A stretch of 64,000 nucleotides of DNA from Caprella mutica (lineage: Eukaryota > Arthropoda > Malacostraca > Amphipoda > Caprellidae). Where the stretch lies: the NCBI GenBank assembly GCA_947561585.1, contig CANNZV010000427.1, positions 512,376-576,375 of the forward strand, written 5' to 3'. Under the pieces are notes generated by a model, which was not told the DNA's origin, ran no database searches, and was given only the letters and a program-made list of their open reading frames with translations. The translations under genes were made by a program, and so were the position numbers. Below are positions 12,001 through 21,850 of the stretch, piece by piece (position 1 is the stretch's first letter; every line of letters begins with the position of its first letter).

Positions 12001-15000
12001 TGGTTTTAAATCGATTCAGAATATTTAATTATGTAATATTTGAATGCTCGTTCATTTTTAAAATGTTCATATAAAAAGTATATAATAGAATTAGCGACAC
12101 CTAGCGGAAGCATTTGCTCTCATTAGTATGTACGTGAGTATGTTTGTTGTTTTCATATTAATTTATGTATGCAGTAATCAACCTTTGTTTGAGTCAAAAT
12201 GCTGAAAATATTATGTGAATTCGTAGATAAGAAGGCATAGTTTTAAAAATAAAGCCATCTCTTCACTTGTGCTACAATCAAGGTAGAAACTTATCTCAGT
12301 TGTTTGTTTACAAGATGGCGCCATCTACCGTTAGCATTTGTTAAGAAATTAATTATTATAGGTAAAATTATATATTTCAATTAGTCGATTTTATTGAACA
12401 TTGCAATTTTACACGAATACTTTATTCTTACTAAGCAATCGTTTGACAAAAATGACTGTACTGTAACTTTAAACACCAATCAAAGATGGATTGAGACGCT
12501 CGGAGAAAAGGGAACACCCTTCCCGTTCGAATCCTCCAGTCAAACTTAATCACAGTAAGAGCCAATCGGCGCTGTTGCCAACCATGTGAAAATATAGGAA
12601 GCTATTCTCAAATTTAACTATATCTATAATAAAAATCACAAAAATAATCGAAAATCTTCAAAATGCGTTAACATTATTATATGATCAACGATTGTAAAAG
12701 ATATTTTAATTTACGATATCTATTGAAAGAAAAAATAATGGTGAGGCCATGAAGATCTCACTTTAATTTCCGAGGCTCTACAATAATATCACTCTTATGA
12801 TGTATTCAACCATTATAAATCGATTTCTTTCTCATCAAGCTACTGTTAACATCAAATAGATTACCAGTTCAATGCATGAATTCTAATTTCTACATAATGA
12901 ATTATTTTCAGATCGAAAACATTTGGGTCAGAAAGTAAAAGTTGGGTAATTAATATTACCAAAGATTGTGACATACTGAACCATGGAGTTGAATTATTTC
13001 AAGAATTGTCAGAGATGTTCCCAGGACAACTCTACTTCTTAAGATATGAAGATATGTGCTTGAACCCATCTGGTTAGTTTAATAATTTAAAAGATAAAAT
13101 ATAAACTTATTTGGTTGCTAGTATTGATATTTATTTCAAAATATCATGCGCATCAAAAGCAATAAGAAGTGACACTGAAGAGTTATTGAAAGTTGATAGC
13201 TTCTGCTCTCAAATAATGATTCAAATTTTGAAGGTTCCATATGATAGAAGTATTCCATTATTCAATTTAATTTGTCATTCACGACATGTTTTGGTCTTCC
13301 AAGCTCATCAGAATGATATCTCAAAAAATACAATTCCCGACCAGGACTATTCCCCGCTGACTAGATTTATTTAAAAATAAACTCTGAAAGATAATTTGAT
13401 GTTGCGATTTTTTTTTAATTTTCGAAATTGACAAATAAACCCGTTGCCACGAAATTATATGCCGAAGTCTGCCGTCTCAAGTATATTTGTCGCATGGCAA
13501 TAGGTTACTACTTGACTGGAAATGGGTTACCACCAACTCCTTAAACCGAACCCGTTTTGTATTGGTTACTCCTCGATAATTAGTTTTCATTTGAGAATTA
13601 TAGATAAAATGTACGGAAATAAATATAAATCGTTCTGAAATCTGACTAGTGACTACGCGAAAAGTCTTGATTCAAGGATTTCTACACTCTAACTTACGTA
13701 GGTATTTTCATAATAATGGCTAAACCATCGTAAGATTTTTAAGGTACAAATATAAAATATACATATTAGAAAAAAGGACACTAAAAAAGAGGTAAATATT
13801 TAGTGTAATGAAAATATATAGTAGGTTTATTAATTATGTCGTATAGTAATAAATAAATAAAAAATTTAAAAAAAATTAATAATGCTCTGGAAAAGCATAA
13901 ATTTTAACTAGTAGTTAATGGATCGCCATTTTATATAATAGCTGAAAAATAAATTGACGATATGTAAAACTATAGAGTTGGAATAACTGAATAAATCGAA
14001 GCTGTTTAGAATACCTTGCGACATTTGGTAATCCATTAGGGTATGGTACGCGTGACGCGTCCATACGCGTCACGCGTATTCGAGCGATTTTTCGCACTGA
14101 CGCTATCGGCAGAATAATGTTTGTACTTGGAAACATCTCTTAATTATATGCGAAAATACGGAGGCACAGTCTTAAAATCGAAAAACCAAAATGAATACAT
14201 ACAGGAATCAAATTCTGTTAATAAAATGTGTCTTCTACCGATACATTTTTTGTTTCATCAAAATGATACTTTAATAACCTAAATTACTGATATTTTATTC
14301 GGCGAGTAATAGTCCGGCGGGAAAAGGTTTAATTTAGAAAGGAATAGAGTCAAAGATCAAGGCCATTTATAACTCAGAAAGAATTCAACCATAATACATG
14401 AAACTTGATGGGACAATTGGTCATTACCCAGTTACCAGTTCATTAGATTTTGGGAACGAATGGGTTAAAAGTTAGGGTTTAAAACCCAAATATTATTGGA
14501 TGGTCAAGGTCATTTATAAGCTGTGGCGAAAGTATGCGCTCTACCGAATTCACGTAATCTAGTTTTTTGATGAATTCATTTTACAATGTTTCATAGCATG
14601 AAATAACCATAAATTTAGACATTTTTATTGATATTTTTGTACTTTTGAGATATCCAACGTACCTGATGAGTTTGGTAGAGCGACGCGTCGTTGATGATGA
14701 ATATTTATATAAACAAAAATTGAAGAATGGCTTAGTTTAATTATAAGATTTTAATATATTGTAAATACACAGATAGAAAATTCTGATAAGATTACCTATA
14801 AGATAAAGTCTCGTTTAAACTTATATGTTCCCATCATACCATTTCTTTTGCGATATCCTTTTCAATCACAGCTTGATAGTAATATAAACTCGATGACGGG
14901 CACTCATCGACCGCATACCTTCACCGCCGATTATAAATGACTTTGATCTTTAACCTGTTCCCTCCTTTAATCTATTAAATTAGTTCCTGAATAAAGAGCT

Positions 15001-15628
15001 ATCGTCCCACCAAATTTCAGGTTATTTGGTTGAATCCTAATTGAGTTATAAATGACCTTGACTTTAACCGGATCGCCCTCAAAATTATTTTACCAGATGG
15101 TCCCAATTGTCATTGACCAATCGTCCCACCAAATTCCATTCTTTTTGAGTTATGTGAATAACAAGATGACAAATATATAAATGACGCCTGAAATATAACC
15201 TTCCGACATCTGCGGAGGTAATGAGAGCATTCCGTCAATGAAATTAAATTGCCATTGGCATCAAAATAAAATGATAGAATCAACTATTTTCATTTTGTCA
15301 ATTTCTCTTTGTTCTTTCAGCAGAGACTGACAAGTTGTGGAGGTTCCTGAAAATAGGAAATCAAAACAAAACTCCATCGACTTTACTTGAGTACATAAAA
15401 ATTCACAGTGGAAATTCATCAAGAAATCCATACAGTTTACACAGGAATGGGACAACAGAGTGGAATTCCTGGAGAACTAAAATTTCAAAATCCAACTTCA
15501 ATTTTGTTGGTATCGAGAAAAAATGCGAAAAGGCAATGAAATTCAGTGGTTATACTTTTCTGAACGATAAAAAAAATATTGATAATATGAAGATCGACAC
15601 ATTGGCTGACCACAATTTAAATAACTGA
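6039..15628 (+). CDS. Carbohydrate 6-O-sulfotransferase-like protein, five exons
   Basis: Predicted to transfer sulfate from PAPS to a galactose, GlcNAc or GalNAc residue of glycans in the Golgi. Exons 6039-6117, 6275-6699, 11226-11335, 12912-13072 and 15321-15628 total 1083 nt (360 residues plus stop). Introns are GT-AG with phases 1, 0, 2 and 1. Residues 1-7 are a short basic tail and 8-24 a hydrophobic signal anchor, giving type II topology. The 5'-phosphosulfate-binding motif SPLGRAGSSW is at 67-76, and the 3'-phosphate-binding motif LVRDPRAQIFSR at 194-205. Later conserved blocks are LRYEDMC, in exon 4, and GIEKKCEKAMKFSGY near the C terminus. The length is on the short side for CHST1/3/5-like enzymes. 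The ATG at 6039 is chosen because it directly precedes the anchor. No disabling lesion is seen. Acceptor specificity cannot be told from sequence. Confidence 0.9.
7456..7805. repeat. Two-copy tandem duplication, unit about 172-177 bp
   Basis: A unit beginning CACCGCCGGAC and ending AAAGTCTGCC occurs twice back to back (about 7454-7628 and 7629-7805), differing mainly in a T-run. The near identity suggests recent duplication. Confidence 0.85.
8007..8843. mobile_element. Non-autonomous DNA transposon (MITE) with TAA target duplication
   Basis: Terminal inverted repeats are AGCCGGGTTTCCACTGAGGC on the left and its near complement ending AAACCCGGCT on the right. TAA flanks both ends (8004-8006 and 8844-8846). 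The related sequence at 13690-13692 is an empty site with a single TAA, which confirms the boundaries. A second inner inverted pair (CAACCAGTTCAAC / GTTGAACTGGTTG) lies about 150 and 50 bp from the ends. A 3-bp TAA duplication fits PIF/Harbinger-type elements; no transposase is encoded. Confidence 0.85.
9193..10150. repeat. Element bounded by 16-bp inverted GGGCCC repeats
   Basis: CCGACAATTGGGCCCC at 9193-9208 is the exact reverse complement of 10135-10150. Additional GGGCCC words follow both arms. The interior is AT-rich and non-coding, and includes a TAGGGTTGTGACAATATGCG segment (about 9319) that recurs in inverted form near 21418-21520. Confidence 0.65.
10158..10222. repeat. Near-perfect hairpin, 29-bp arms
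   Basis: Arms 10158-10186 and 10194-10222 pair with one mismatch around a 7-base loop. The arms contain GTCGTTGTA / TACAACGAC. It lies just outside the GGGCCC element and may be a small foldback or part of the same element. Confidence 0.75.
11336..12911 (+). other. Sulfotransferase intron 3
   Basis: A GTAAGA...TTTCAG intron of about 1.6 kb. It holds an alternating AT/ATAC microsatellite (about 11490-11552) and an AAAGGTCCTCTCC end (about 11565) like the MITE ends at 58571 and 62500. Otherwise I see nothing. Confidence 0.75.
11490..11552. repeat. AT-rich microsatellite
   Basis: A run of ATACATAT / TATATATA words within intron 3. The Ile/Tyr-rich frame across it on the minus strand is compositional, not coding. 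Confidence 0.8.
13340..14000. repeat. Dispersed repeat, copy 2, with empty MITE site
   Basis: Related to 7440-9180 but lacking the 837-bp MITE. The uninterrupted CTCTAAC at about 13688-13694 marks the pre-insertion site. Confidence 0.75.
14047..14078. repeat. CpG-dense perfect palindrome
   Basis: 14047-14060 (TACGCGTGACGCGT) and 14065-14078 are exact reverse complements around a 4-base spacer. Each arm also holds two ACGCGT words. CpG density is far above the surroundings. Confidence 0.85.
14343..15075. repeat. Foldback element in intron 4
   Basis: An arm near 14343-14410 (CAAAGATCAAGGCCATTTATAA, AGAATTCAACC) is complementary to 15005-15075 (GGTTGAATCC, GAGTTATAAATGACCTTGA). A further degenerate partner lies at about 15085-15150. 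No coding potential. Confidence 0.6.
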
Positions 15629-15631
15629 ATA

Positions 15632-15637
15632 AATAAA
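15632..15637 (+). terminator. Candidate polyadenylation signal of the sulfotransferase
   Basis: Overlapping AATAAA words follow the stop codon at 15626-15628 directly, giving a very short 3' UTR if used. Other AT-rich candidates lie further downstream. Confidence 0.35.
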
Positions 15638-16013
15638 TATACGTATTAGAAAATAGTTTGTTTGGTGAATTACACTTTCTGTCTAACACTAATTATTTTA
15701 TTTCACTAGATTAGATGTAATAAGTTGTCCTCAATCAAAAGTAAAAATACTATTCTGCAGTGAACCACAATAACGTTAAAAGAAATACCTATTCATTAAT
15801 GTACAATTTACATGCTATTAATATTCATGTATCAATATCGTATTCATGATTTATTCTAATTATATGTCATAAGGAACCGAGATTTTTTTTATTCTCATTA
15901 TGTTTCACTATGCTGAAGTAAAAACAAAGCTACAATCCGTAACAGTTTTTGGAGACTGCTCTGTCAAATTTATTGGTTTCTGGTAACCTCCGCAAATTTC
16001 ACCGCCCTCAATT

Positions 16014-16068
16014 CTCGCATGGGAAGTTCACTTCAATTCTCGCATGGGAAGTTCACCTCAATTCACGC
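16014..16068. repeat. Short tandem repeat, about 26-bp unit
   Basis: The unit CAATTCTCGCATGGGAAGTT is present twice with a third degenerate copy, just downstream of the sulfotransferase. Confidence 0.7.
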
Positions 16069-16341
16069 AGTTTAGATTCACTGCAAAAACAATTTAATTC
16101 AAACGAGTGCATAATGCTGCATAAAGATTACAAAGATGATTAATAAAAAGCCAAAGTTTTTTCTGGAGCGTTCAGTTGTTTATTAGTCCAATATATTAAA
16201 AATATGACCAAAAAGAAATGGTATGTCGAAGGTTGGCATAGAATTAACATTCAATGAACGAATGACATCTTTACAACCTAATACAGTATGGACCACAAAA
16301 ATGTTTCCGCTTATTCAAATACTTGTAACTTTTTACACAAA

Positions 16342-17202
16342 GGTACTGCAGAGAATTGTCGCTACGACAGCGCACCGAGACTCTGTCAGCTACAAATCAT
16401 GGTGAATAAATCAATGGGCTTATTAGTTATTTGTTATGTCTGTAAATTCTCATATATATTCATAGTAATATAATACAATAGTATAGCGAGTTTCATCAAG
16501 AATAGTAGAGTATTTTAGAAGTATTCGTGATATTTATTCTCAAAATTCACTCTCTTATAGATAAGTATCGGCAACAAAACGGTTCATAGAAAACTACTGC
16601 TACCGTAGAAAATTCATCCATCTTTCGAGGGAAAACTAATCTAAAATGTTTAGTACATTATTTCTGTAAGTGTGCTTACCACGTCTAGCCTATTTACATC
16701 ACTGAACTGATATAAATACTCTTAAGTACTGTATTACACCAAATATGTAGCTGTGATAGTCAAAGTGACGTGACAGCTACAAAATCCATAAGTATCTTAA
16801 AGCTGAGCGGCGCACCACTATACTTTCTATTAATGACCTCAATGTGAAAAACTGTTATGTAGTGTGTTGTATCCGCTAGTTTGTTGTTCTGCACACTTCA
16901 TGATCGTTTAATGACCTGGCAGGGGGGTTCGGGGGGCGGCACGCCCCCCGATACATCTACCTAACGGCTAACTGATAAGTTTTTATTTACACCTCAGAGT
17001 TCAGACTCAAAGTTACAATATCACGAATACTTCTAAAATAATCTACTATTTCTGATGAAACTCGCTATACTATTGTATTATATTACTATGAATATATATG
17101 AGAATTTACAGACATAACGAACAAGCCCATTGATTTATTCACCATGATTTGTAGCTGACAGAGCCTCGGTGCGCTGTCGTAGCGACAATTCTCTGCAGTA
17201 CC
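16342..17202. mobile_element. Long foldback element with arms of about 190 bp
   Basis: The left arm 16342-16533 begins GGTACTGCAGAGAATTGTCG. The right arm 17018-17202 ends with its complement. Arms are highly similar, with a few substitutions. The spacer of about 480 bp includes a copy of the G-rich TTGTTGTNCTGCACACTTCATGA repeat (16861-16975). No ORF of note. Confidence 0.8.
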
Positions 17203-17884
17203 ATCCTCACTTTTTAACTAATGGACGAAAAAACTGTATCTTGGTATCTTTTTCTCCGCCTTTTAAAATGTACTATTAACAAGTAAAAACATTTTTGAAC
17301 TGATGGACATAGTTTAAGAACAGGTAGGCAAAGAGTGATGGTGATTATTTTTGTCATTGTGCGAAGGTTATTCTCAGAGCTAACTCTGTGATTTTACTTA
17401 CTAAAAGACATTGAATAAAAGGAAAAAAATATAATAATGGTAGACATTTTAATACAGGGTGCTTACACTTCTTCCCTGTAAACTATTTGGAATTGAACAA
17501 CTTCAGTGACGTTTTGATCTTATTGAAGTTTTCACTCTGAATATTCGTTCTTCGCTTGTTCATTGCATGGTAAGGCCCGCTTCACACTTGCATTTTTAAC
17601 AGTGCGGGAAAAAAGCTCTTCTTAAAAATGTGTTCACACATGCGTTTTTTTTATCGCTGAAGTAAAAATATAATGTATTTTTTACCATCAGCGATAGAAA
17701 AACGCAAGTGTAAACATATTCTATGAAGAGCTTTTCTTCCACGCTGTTAAAAATGCAAGTGTGAAGCGGGCCTTACCATGCAATGAACAAGCGAAAAACA
17801 AATATTCAGAGTGAAAACTTCGATGAGATCAAAATGTCATTAAAGTTGTTTTATTTCAAAATAGTTTCCAAGGAAGAAGTGTAA

Positions 17885-19040
17885 AGCCCCGTCCAGACGC
17901 TCCGACAAATACCCAAATTTCTCTGAAATCTTGTGTTCGCGAGCAAATTTGTCCGCGATATGGCAGGCAAATTTGTCCCCGATCACAAGAATCGAAACTG
18001 TCAGTGACTTTCAACATGTTGGACAAATTTGACCCCGAACAAGTGTTCGCGACAGTTATTTGAATGAATATTTGTGATATATGGAGTAAATTTGATAATT
18101 ACTCTCAATTTAGATATGAAAGATTGAATTCGTTATTTAGTAGTCTATTTATGTTATTTGATTGAGATTTTTGTAAACAAATTTATTAATTTTTGTATTT
18201 TTTAGAATAAATGTGATTAGTTATTTACAATTCTACATATTAGTTACTGACTAGGGTAAGTTCCGAGTTATCGAACAGTTCCACGTTTTCGGACACGTAT
18301 TATAAATATTATAGGTAGCTATTTTGATTATCATTTAACTCTCATTGTAATCATTAGTTTTTTTTCTTACTTTTCTGTAAATGTGGAACAGTCCCATAAC
18401 TTGGTACTTACCCCTATAAATAGGTATGAATTATTTGGTTGTTTTTCCTAATTTTACTAGGTTAGTAGGTACCTACCTAACTAGTAAACGTACGTAGATA
18501 ATGGAAATTTAAATTTGATAGACCTACGATAACTCCCACTTTGCGAGTACTAGGAGTGTCTGATTACCGAGACGTTTTTCTAGATAGGTACTAGGTATTA
18601 TACTATAAGTAACTCAGGTTAGATATCTAGGTAAATATTTATATTAGGTATATAATCGGCTAGATAAAATACTTGGATAAATATTTATATTATATATCGT
18701 CTAGTTATCTGATTATGCATTTATATTATATAATCAGCTAGGTAGGTATCTGGTACCTCGGTAAGAAATATTTTACATCGGATAGGTACCTAGGTAATCA
18801 TTTTTTAAATCCATGCTTGTTTCTAAAATCGCTAAATTGTTAGGTATTAACTATCATCAACAACATATGATATTTTTCCAATGAATTAATTATGCAGAAT
18901 CGCGAACACGGACATTTCAGTTTCCTGATCGTATCGCTCTCGTTTGGACGCGAACACAGACAGAAATGAGATTGCCCGTGTTCGCCCGAGCAAAAGTATT
19001 TCCAAACTCTGGGCATTTGTCGGAGCGTCTGGACGGGGCT
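17885..19040. mobile_element. Harbinger-like MITE, TAA target duplication, nested
   Basis: Ends are AGCCCCGTCCAGACGCTCCG on the left and the exact complement on the right. TAA flanks both ends (17882-17884 and 19041-19043). The uninterrupted left arm of the host palindrome reads GGTGCTTACAC, which proves the site had one TAA before insertion. The interior is non-coding. It carries a CAAATTTGTCC family of short repeats, a smaller hairpin (18253-18414) and a TAGGTACC-rich segment. Confidence 0.85.
18253..18414. repeat. Small hairpin element inside the MITE
   Basis: GGGTAAGTTCCGAGTTATCG at the left faces an imperfect complement ending GGTACTTACCC. CTA flanks both ends. It may be a further nested insertion. 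Confidence 0.55.
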
Positions 19041-19127
19041 TAAGCACCATGTTGTGATGTTTCTGGTTTCAATTAAACACGGAGAAAAAGCTTGTGAAGA
19101 TTTCCTAATAATAACAGACAACATGAC

Positions 19128-19142
19128 TATATTTATATAACC
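19128..19142 (-). promoter_or_regulatory. Possible LTR TATA box
   Basis: The minus strand reads GGTTATATAAATATAG about 95 bases into the candidate 3' LTR, a plausible retrotransposon promoter position. Confidence 0.3.
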
Positions 19143-19236
19143 TTGTATCCAAATTACGTGCCTGACTAATCCTAATTTAGTGTAATAATTTCCATACTAA
19201 ATTATGTAATTAAATATTAAAGTTTAAGATGCCACA

Positions 19237-19250
19237 TCTCTCCTTTCCTT
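19237..19250 (-). other. Candidate polypurine tract and 3' LTR start
   Basis: On the minus strand AAGGAAAGGAGAGA directly precedes TGTGGCATC, the expected arrangement of a polypurine tract before a TG-starting LTR. It lies about 70 bases after the integrase stop. The LTR would run toward lower coordinates and is broken by the foldback and MITE insertions. Confidence 0.55.
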
Positions 19251-19323
19251 TATAAAAACTAAATCTTTTAATTTGTCCTATCTCTTTCTATTATTAAAAC
19301 TGATCCATATTAAGTACCTATTG

Positions 19324-20365
19324 TCATTTAAATAATTTAAAATAGGAAATATTCCTGGTAACGATTCTTCCGCTTTCGGTGCTTTTCGCAATCACTTTTG
19401 TTCCGATGATTTGGATCACTTCATATAAATCCTGAAAATAAATAGTCTCAGTTTTCCGCTTCATCTCTCTTTTCAGTAGGACCATGTCTCCAACTTTCAT
19501 CTTAATAAACTCTCCTTTGCATTTCCCTTTATCATAATCCCTTTTCATTTTCAGTTTCATCATCTCGTCTCTTTCCTTCACAGATTTGTTGCTATTCGTA
19601 ATGATGATATTGGGAAAACTTGTTTGTACCTTTCGATTGAAAAGAAGCTCGTTTGGAGTTTTGTTCGTTGTAGAATGAGGTGTGCTTCTGTAATTTATAA
19701 GAAATGTTTCTAGCACATCTCTCCATGATTTATTCTCTAACTTTGCACACTGTATAGACTTCATTAACGGTTTCATAAATCTTTCAGCCTGTCTATTTGC
19801 TTGAGGCCAACGTGGAGTAATTTTAATATGTTCAAATCCCATTAAACTTGCAAATTTCGCGAACTCGGCACTGGTGAATGGAGCACCGTTATCAGTTTTC
19901 AGACTGTTTGGTTTTCCGAATAATGAAAATATCTCTCTCAATTTAGGAATGACTATGGATGCTGATGTACTACTTATTATGTTCACTACCGGAAATTAGG
20001 TGAAATTGTCAATCACTATCATAAGATGCTCTCCTGAAGGTAAAGGTCCAGTAAAATCAAATGAAAGTTCAATCCAAGGAGAATCAGAAATAGTAGACGG
20101 TATCATTGGAGCAAAGTTATTTTTTCTCCACTGAGGCTTGGCATGCTATACACGAAGAAATGATTTCTTCCGTCATTTTATCTATTCCAGGGAACCACAC
20201 ATTTTCTCGAAGCAACTGCTTTGTCTTGACTATCCCTTGATGTCCACCATGTGCTAGGTCAATTGCTGTTCTTCTGAGATCTTCTGGTATCACTATCTTT
20301 GTTCCTCTCAGTAGAATTTTATATTTGTTCGATATGCTTAATTCTCCTCTGATTTTGTTCATCAT
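19324..20365 (-). pseudogene. Ty3/gypsy-type integrase remnant
   Basis: The minus strand carries the 3' end of a retrotransposon pol. 20365-20117 encodes an H2C2 integrase zinc module (HGGHQG then CIACQ), which then shifts frame near 20120-20135. The next segment holds the first catalytic-type Asp block (SFDFTGPLP) and has an in-frame stop at 19998-19996. 19986-19324 holds the rest of the core: TDNGAPFTS with the second Asp, QANRQAERF with the Glu, then the basic C-terminal region (KVGDMVLLKRE). Retrotransposon integrase inserts cDNA into chromosomes; this copy is broken by at least two lesions. No reverse transcriptase was seen upstream (20366-20490), so the element is 5'-truncated or interrupted. 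Confidence 0.85.
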
Positions 20366-20490
20366 GTTATTATTCCTTGTTAGTCTTCATGAACTCGAAA
20401 TCTGGTGAACGAACTATTTTGTTCAATTTGTTGAGGTTTTCTTAAACATACTTTTTATTAGGGTTGATGTATTAATTCTAGGGGACTTCT

Positions 20491-21384
20491 CATTTGTCCG
20501 ACGCCCCAATAGTCCGACAGTTCCATCTTTCTGTGTTATTTTAATTTTTTGATTAAAATAAAAAATATGATTAATAACTAATCTAGATAATAAATTGATT
20601 TTTCCATTTCTTTCATTTTTAAAATTTCATATTACTCTTTTATTTTACTTTATTTCTAATAGTAATTTATGATGCAATCCATCACTTTATTTCATCATTT
20701 AATGTAGTTTGTTGTACTGCACACTTAATGATTGTTTAATGACCTGATAGGGGGGTCTGGGGGGCGGCACGCCCCCCCCCCCCCCCCATATACTTCATGT
20801 TAAATCAGTAATAAACTACATTTCATCATTTCATGTAGTTTGTTGTATTCGCTAGTTTGTTGTACTGCACACTTCATGATTATTTAATGACCTGGCAGGG
20901 GGGTCCCCGATATGGGGTACGGTCAAGAGCCCCCCGGTCAAGAGCCCCCCGGGTCACGAGCCCCCCCGGTCATGAGCCCCCCCTCCCTGTTTTTTTAATC
21001 CTTATTTACCTAGTTAAACAAATGAAGGACAACTTGAACAGAAATAACTGAGAGTTGCTAATGTAGTTTGTTGTATCCGCTAGTTTGTTGTACTGCACAT
21101 TTCATGATTGTTTAATGACCTGGCAGGGTATACATATATTTTGTGTCTAATCAGTTATGAACTACAAAAGTGTTAATAAGGATTAAATAATATAGGTAAA
21201 TTAGGATTTAAAAACAGGGGGGGCTCATGACCGGGGGGGCTTATGACCTAGGGGGGCTCATGACCAGGGGGGGGGGCTCTTGACCGGGGGCTTATGACCT
21301 ACACCCCCCCGATATACATATATTTTATGTTAAATCAGTAATAAATTACTAAAGTGTCGGACTACTGGGGCGTCGGACTAATGA
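20491..21384. mobile_element. Inverted-repeat element with G/C-homopolymer interior
   Basis: The ends (TTTGTCCGACGCCCCAATAG near 20494 and CTACTGGGGCGTCGGACTAA near 21362) are inverted repeats of about 29 bp. The interior holds several copies of a TTTGTTGTANTGCACACTTCATGA repeat, a run of more than 15 C (about 20771-20787), and CCCCCCGGTCA-type iterations at about 20930-20985. These are mirrored by GGGGGGGCTCATGACC iterations at about 21215-21300. No coding sequence is credible. Confidence 0.7.
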
Positions 21385-21417
21385 ATAGTAACCTTAATTC
21401 TACTATTAGTAATTATT

Positions 21418-21520
21418 AGGTTTGTGACAATATGCGTTTGAAATCATAGATCCTAAAAATATTATATACTGATTGAATTTGATTTAAAACTCATATTGTC
21501 ACAACCCTAGTAATTATCTT
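21418..21520. repeat. Hairpin repeat (GTGACAATATG ends)
   Basis: TAGGTTTGTGACAATATGCG at the left faces CATATTGTCACAACCCTA at the right, a palindrome of about 100 bp. A single arm occurs at about 9319. Confidence 0.65.
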
Positions 21521-21627
21521 ATCAAATTATTCAATTTGAATTATACTTTCATAAAGATTGTAAATAAATGTAATATTTATTTAGTTAAAACACCAATACT
21601 ACATAGTAAACAGTAGTAAATTTTCCC

Positions 21628-21850
21628 GCTCATGACGTCACACACCACCGGTCAGTTTAAAAAGATGTCTCCCATATGAGATTGGTCTACTCCCCTAATC
21701 TTTATAATGTGGTGGTAAGGAGAGTTATTGATTCCAAACCGAAGAATGGAAGACTTCCCAAAGCATTGCCCATTTGCCACAGTATAAAGATTAGGGGAGT
21801 AGCACTGTTGTGGATTATTATTTTTCAAGTGGATGGTGCGTGACGTCAGC
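21628..21850. repeat. Foldback with TGACGTCA ends
   Basis: TGACGTCACACACCACC near 21634 faces GGTGCGTGACGTCA near 21835. An inner pair, CTACTCCCCTAATCTTTATA and its complement, lies at about 21688 and 21783. The region is non-coding. Confidence 0.65.

Larger units (their letters stand above)
13073..15320 (+). other. Sulfotransferase intron 4
   Basis: A GTTAGT...TTTCAG intron of 2.2 kb. It holds copy 2 of the dispersed repeat (13340-14000), a CpG-rich palindrome (14047-14078) and a foldback element (arms about 14343-14410 and 15005-15075). Confidence 0.75.
17458..19048. mobile_element. Foldback element interrupted by a second element
   Basis: A palindrome of about 430 bp centred near 17672. 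Left arm landmarks are GGTGCTTACACTTCTTCC, TTTTCACTCTGAATATT, GCTTGTTCATTGCATGG and CCCGCTTCACACTTGC. The right arm carries their complements up to 17884, then resumes at 19044-19048 (GCACC) after the inserted element 17885-19040. Confidence 0.8.

Noticed and set aside
20857..21051. Arg/Pro-rich frame in the C-run region
   Set aside because: Derived from CCCCCCGGTCA iterations; not protein-like.
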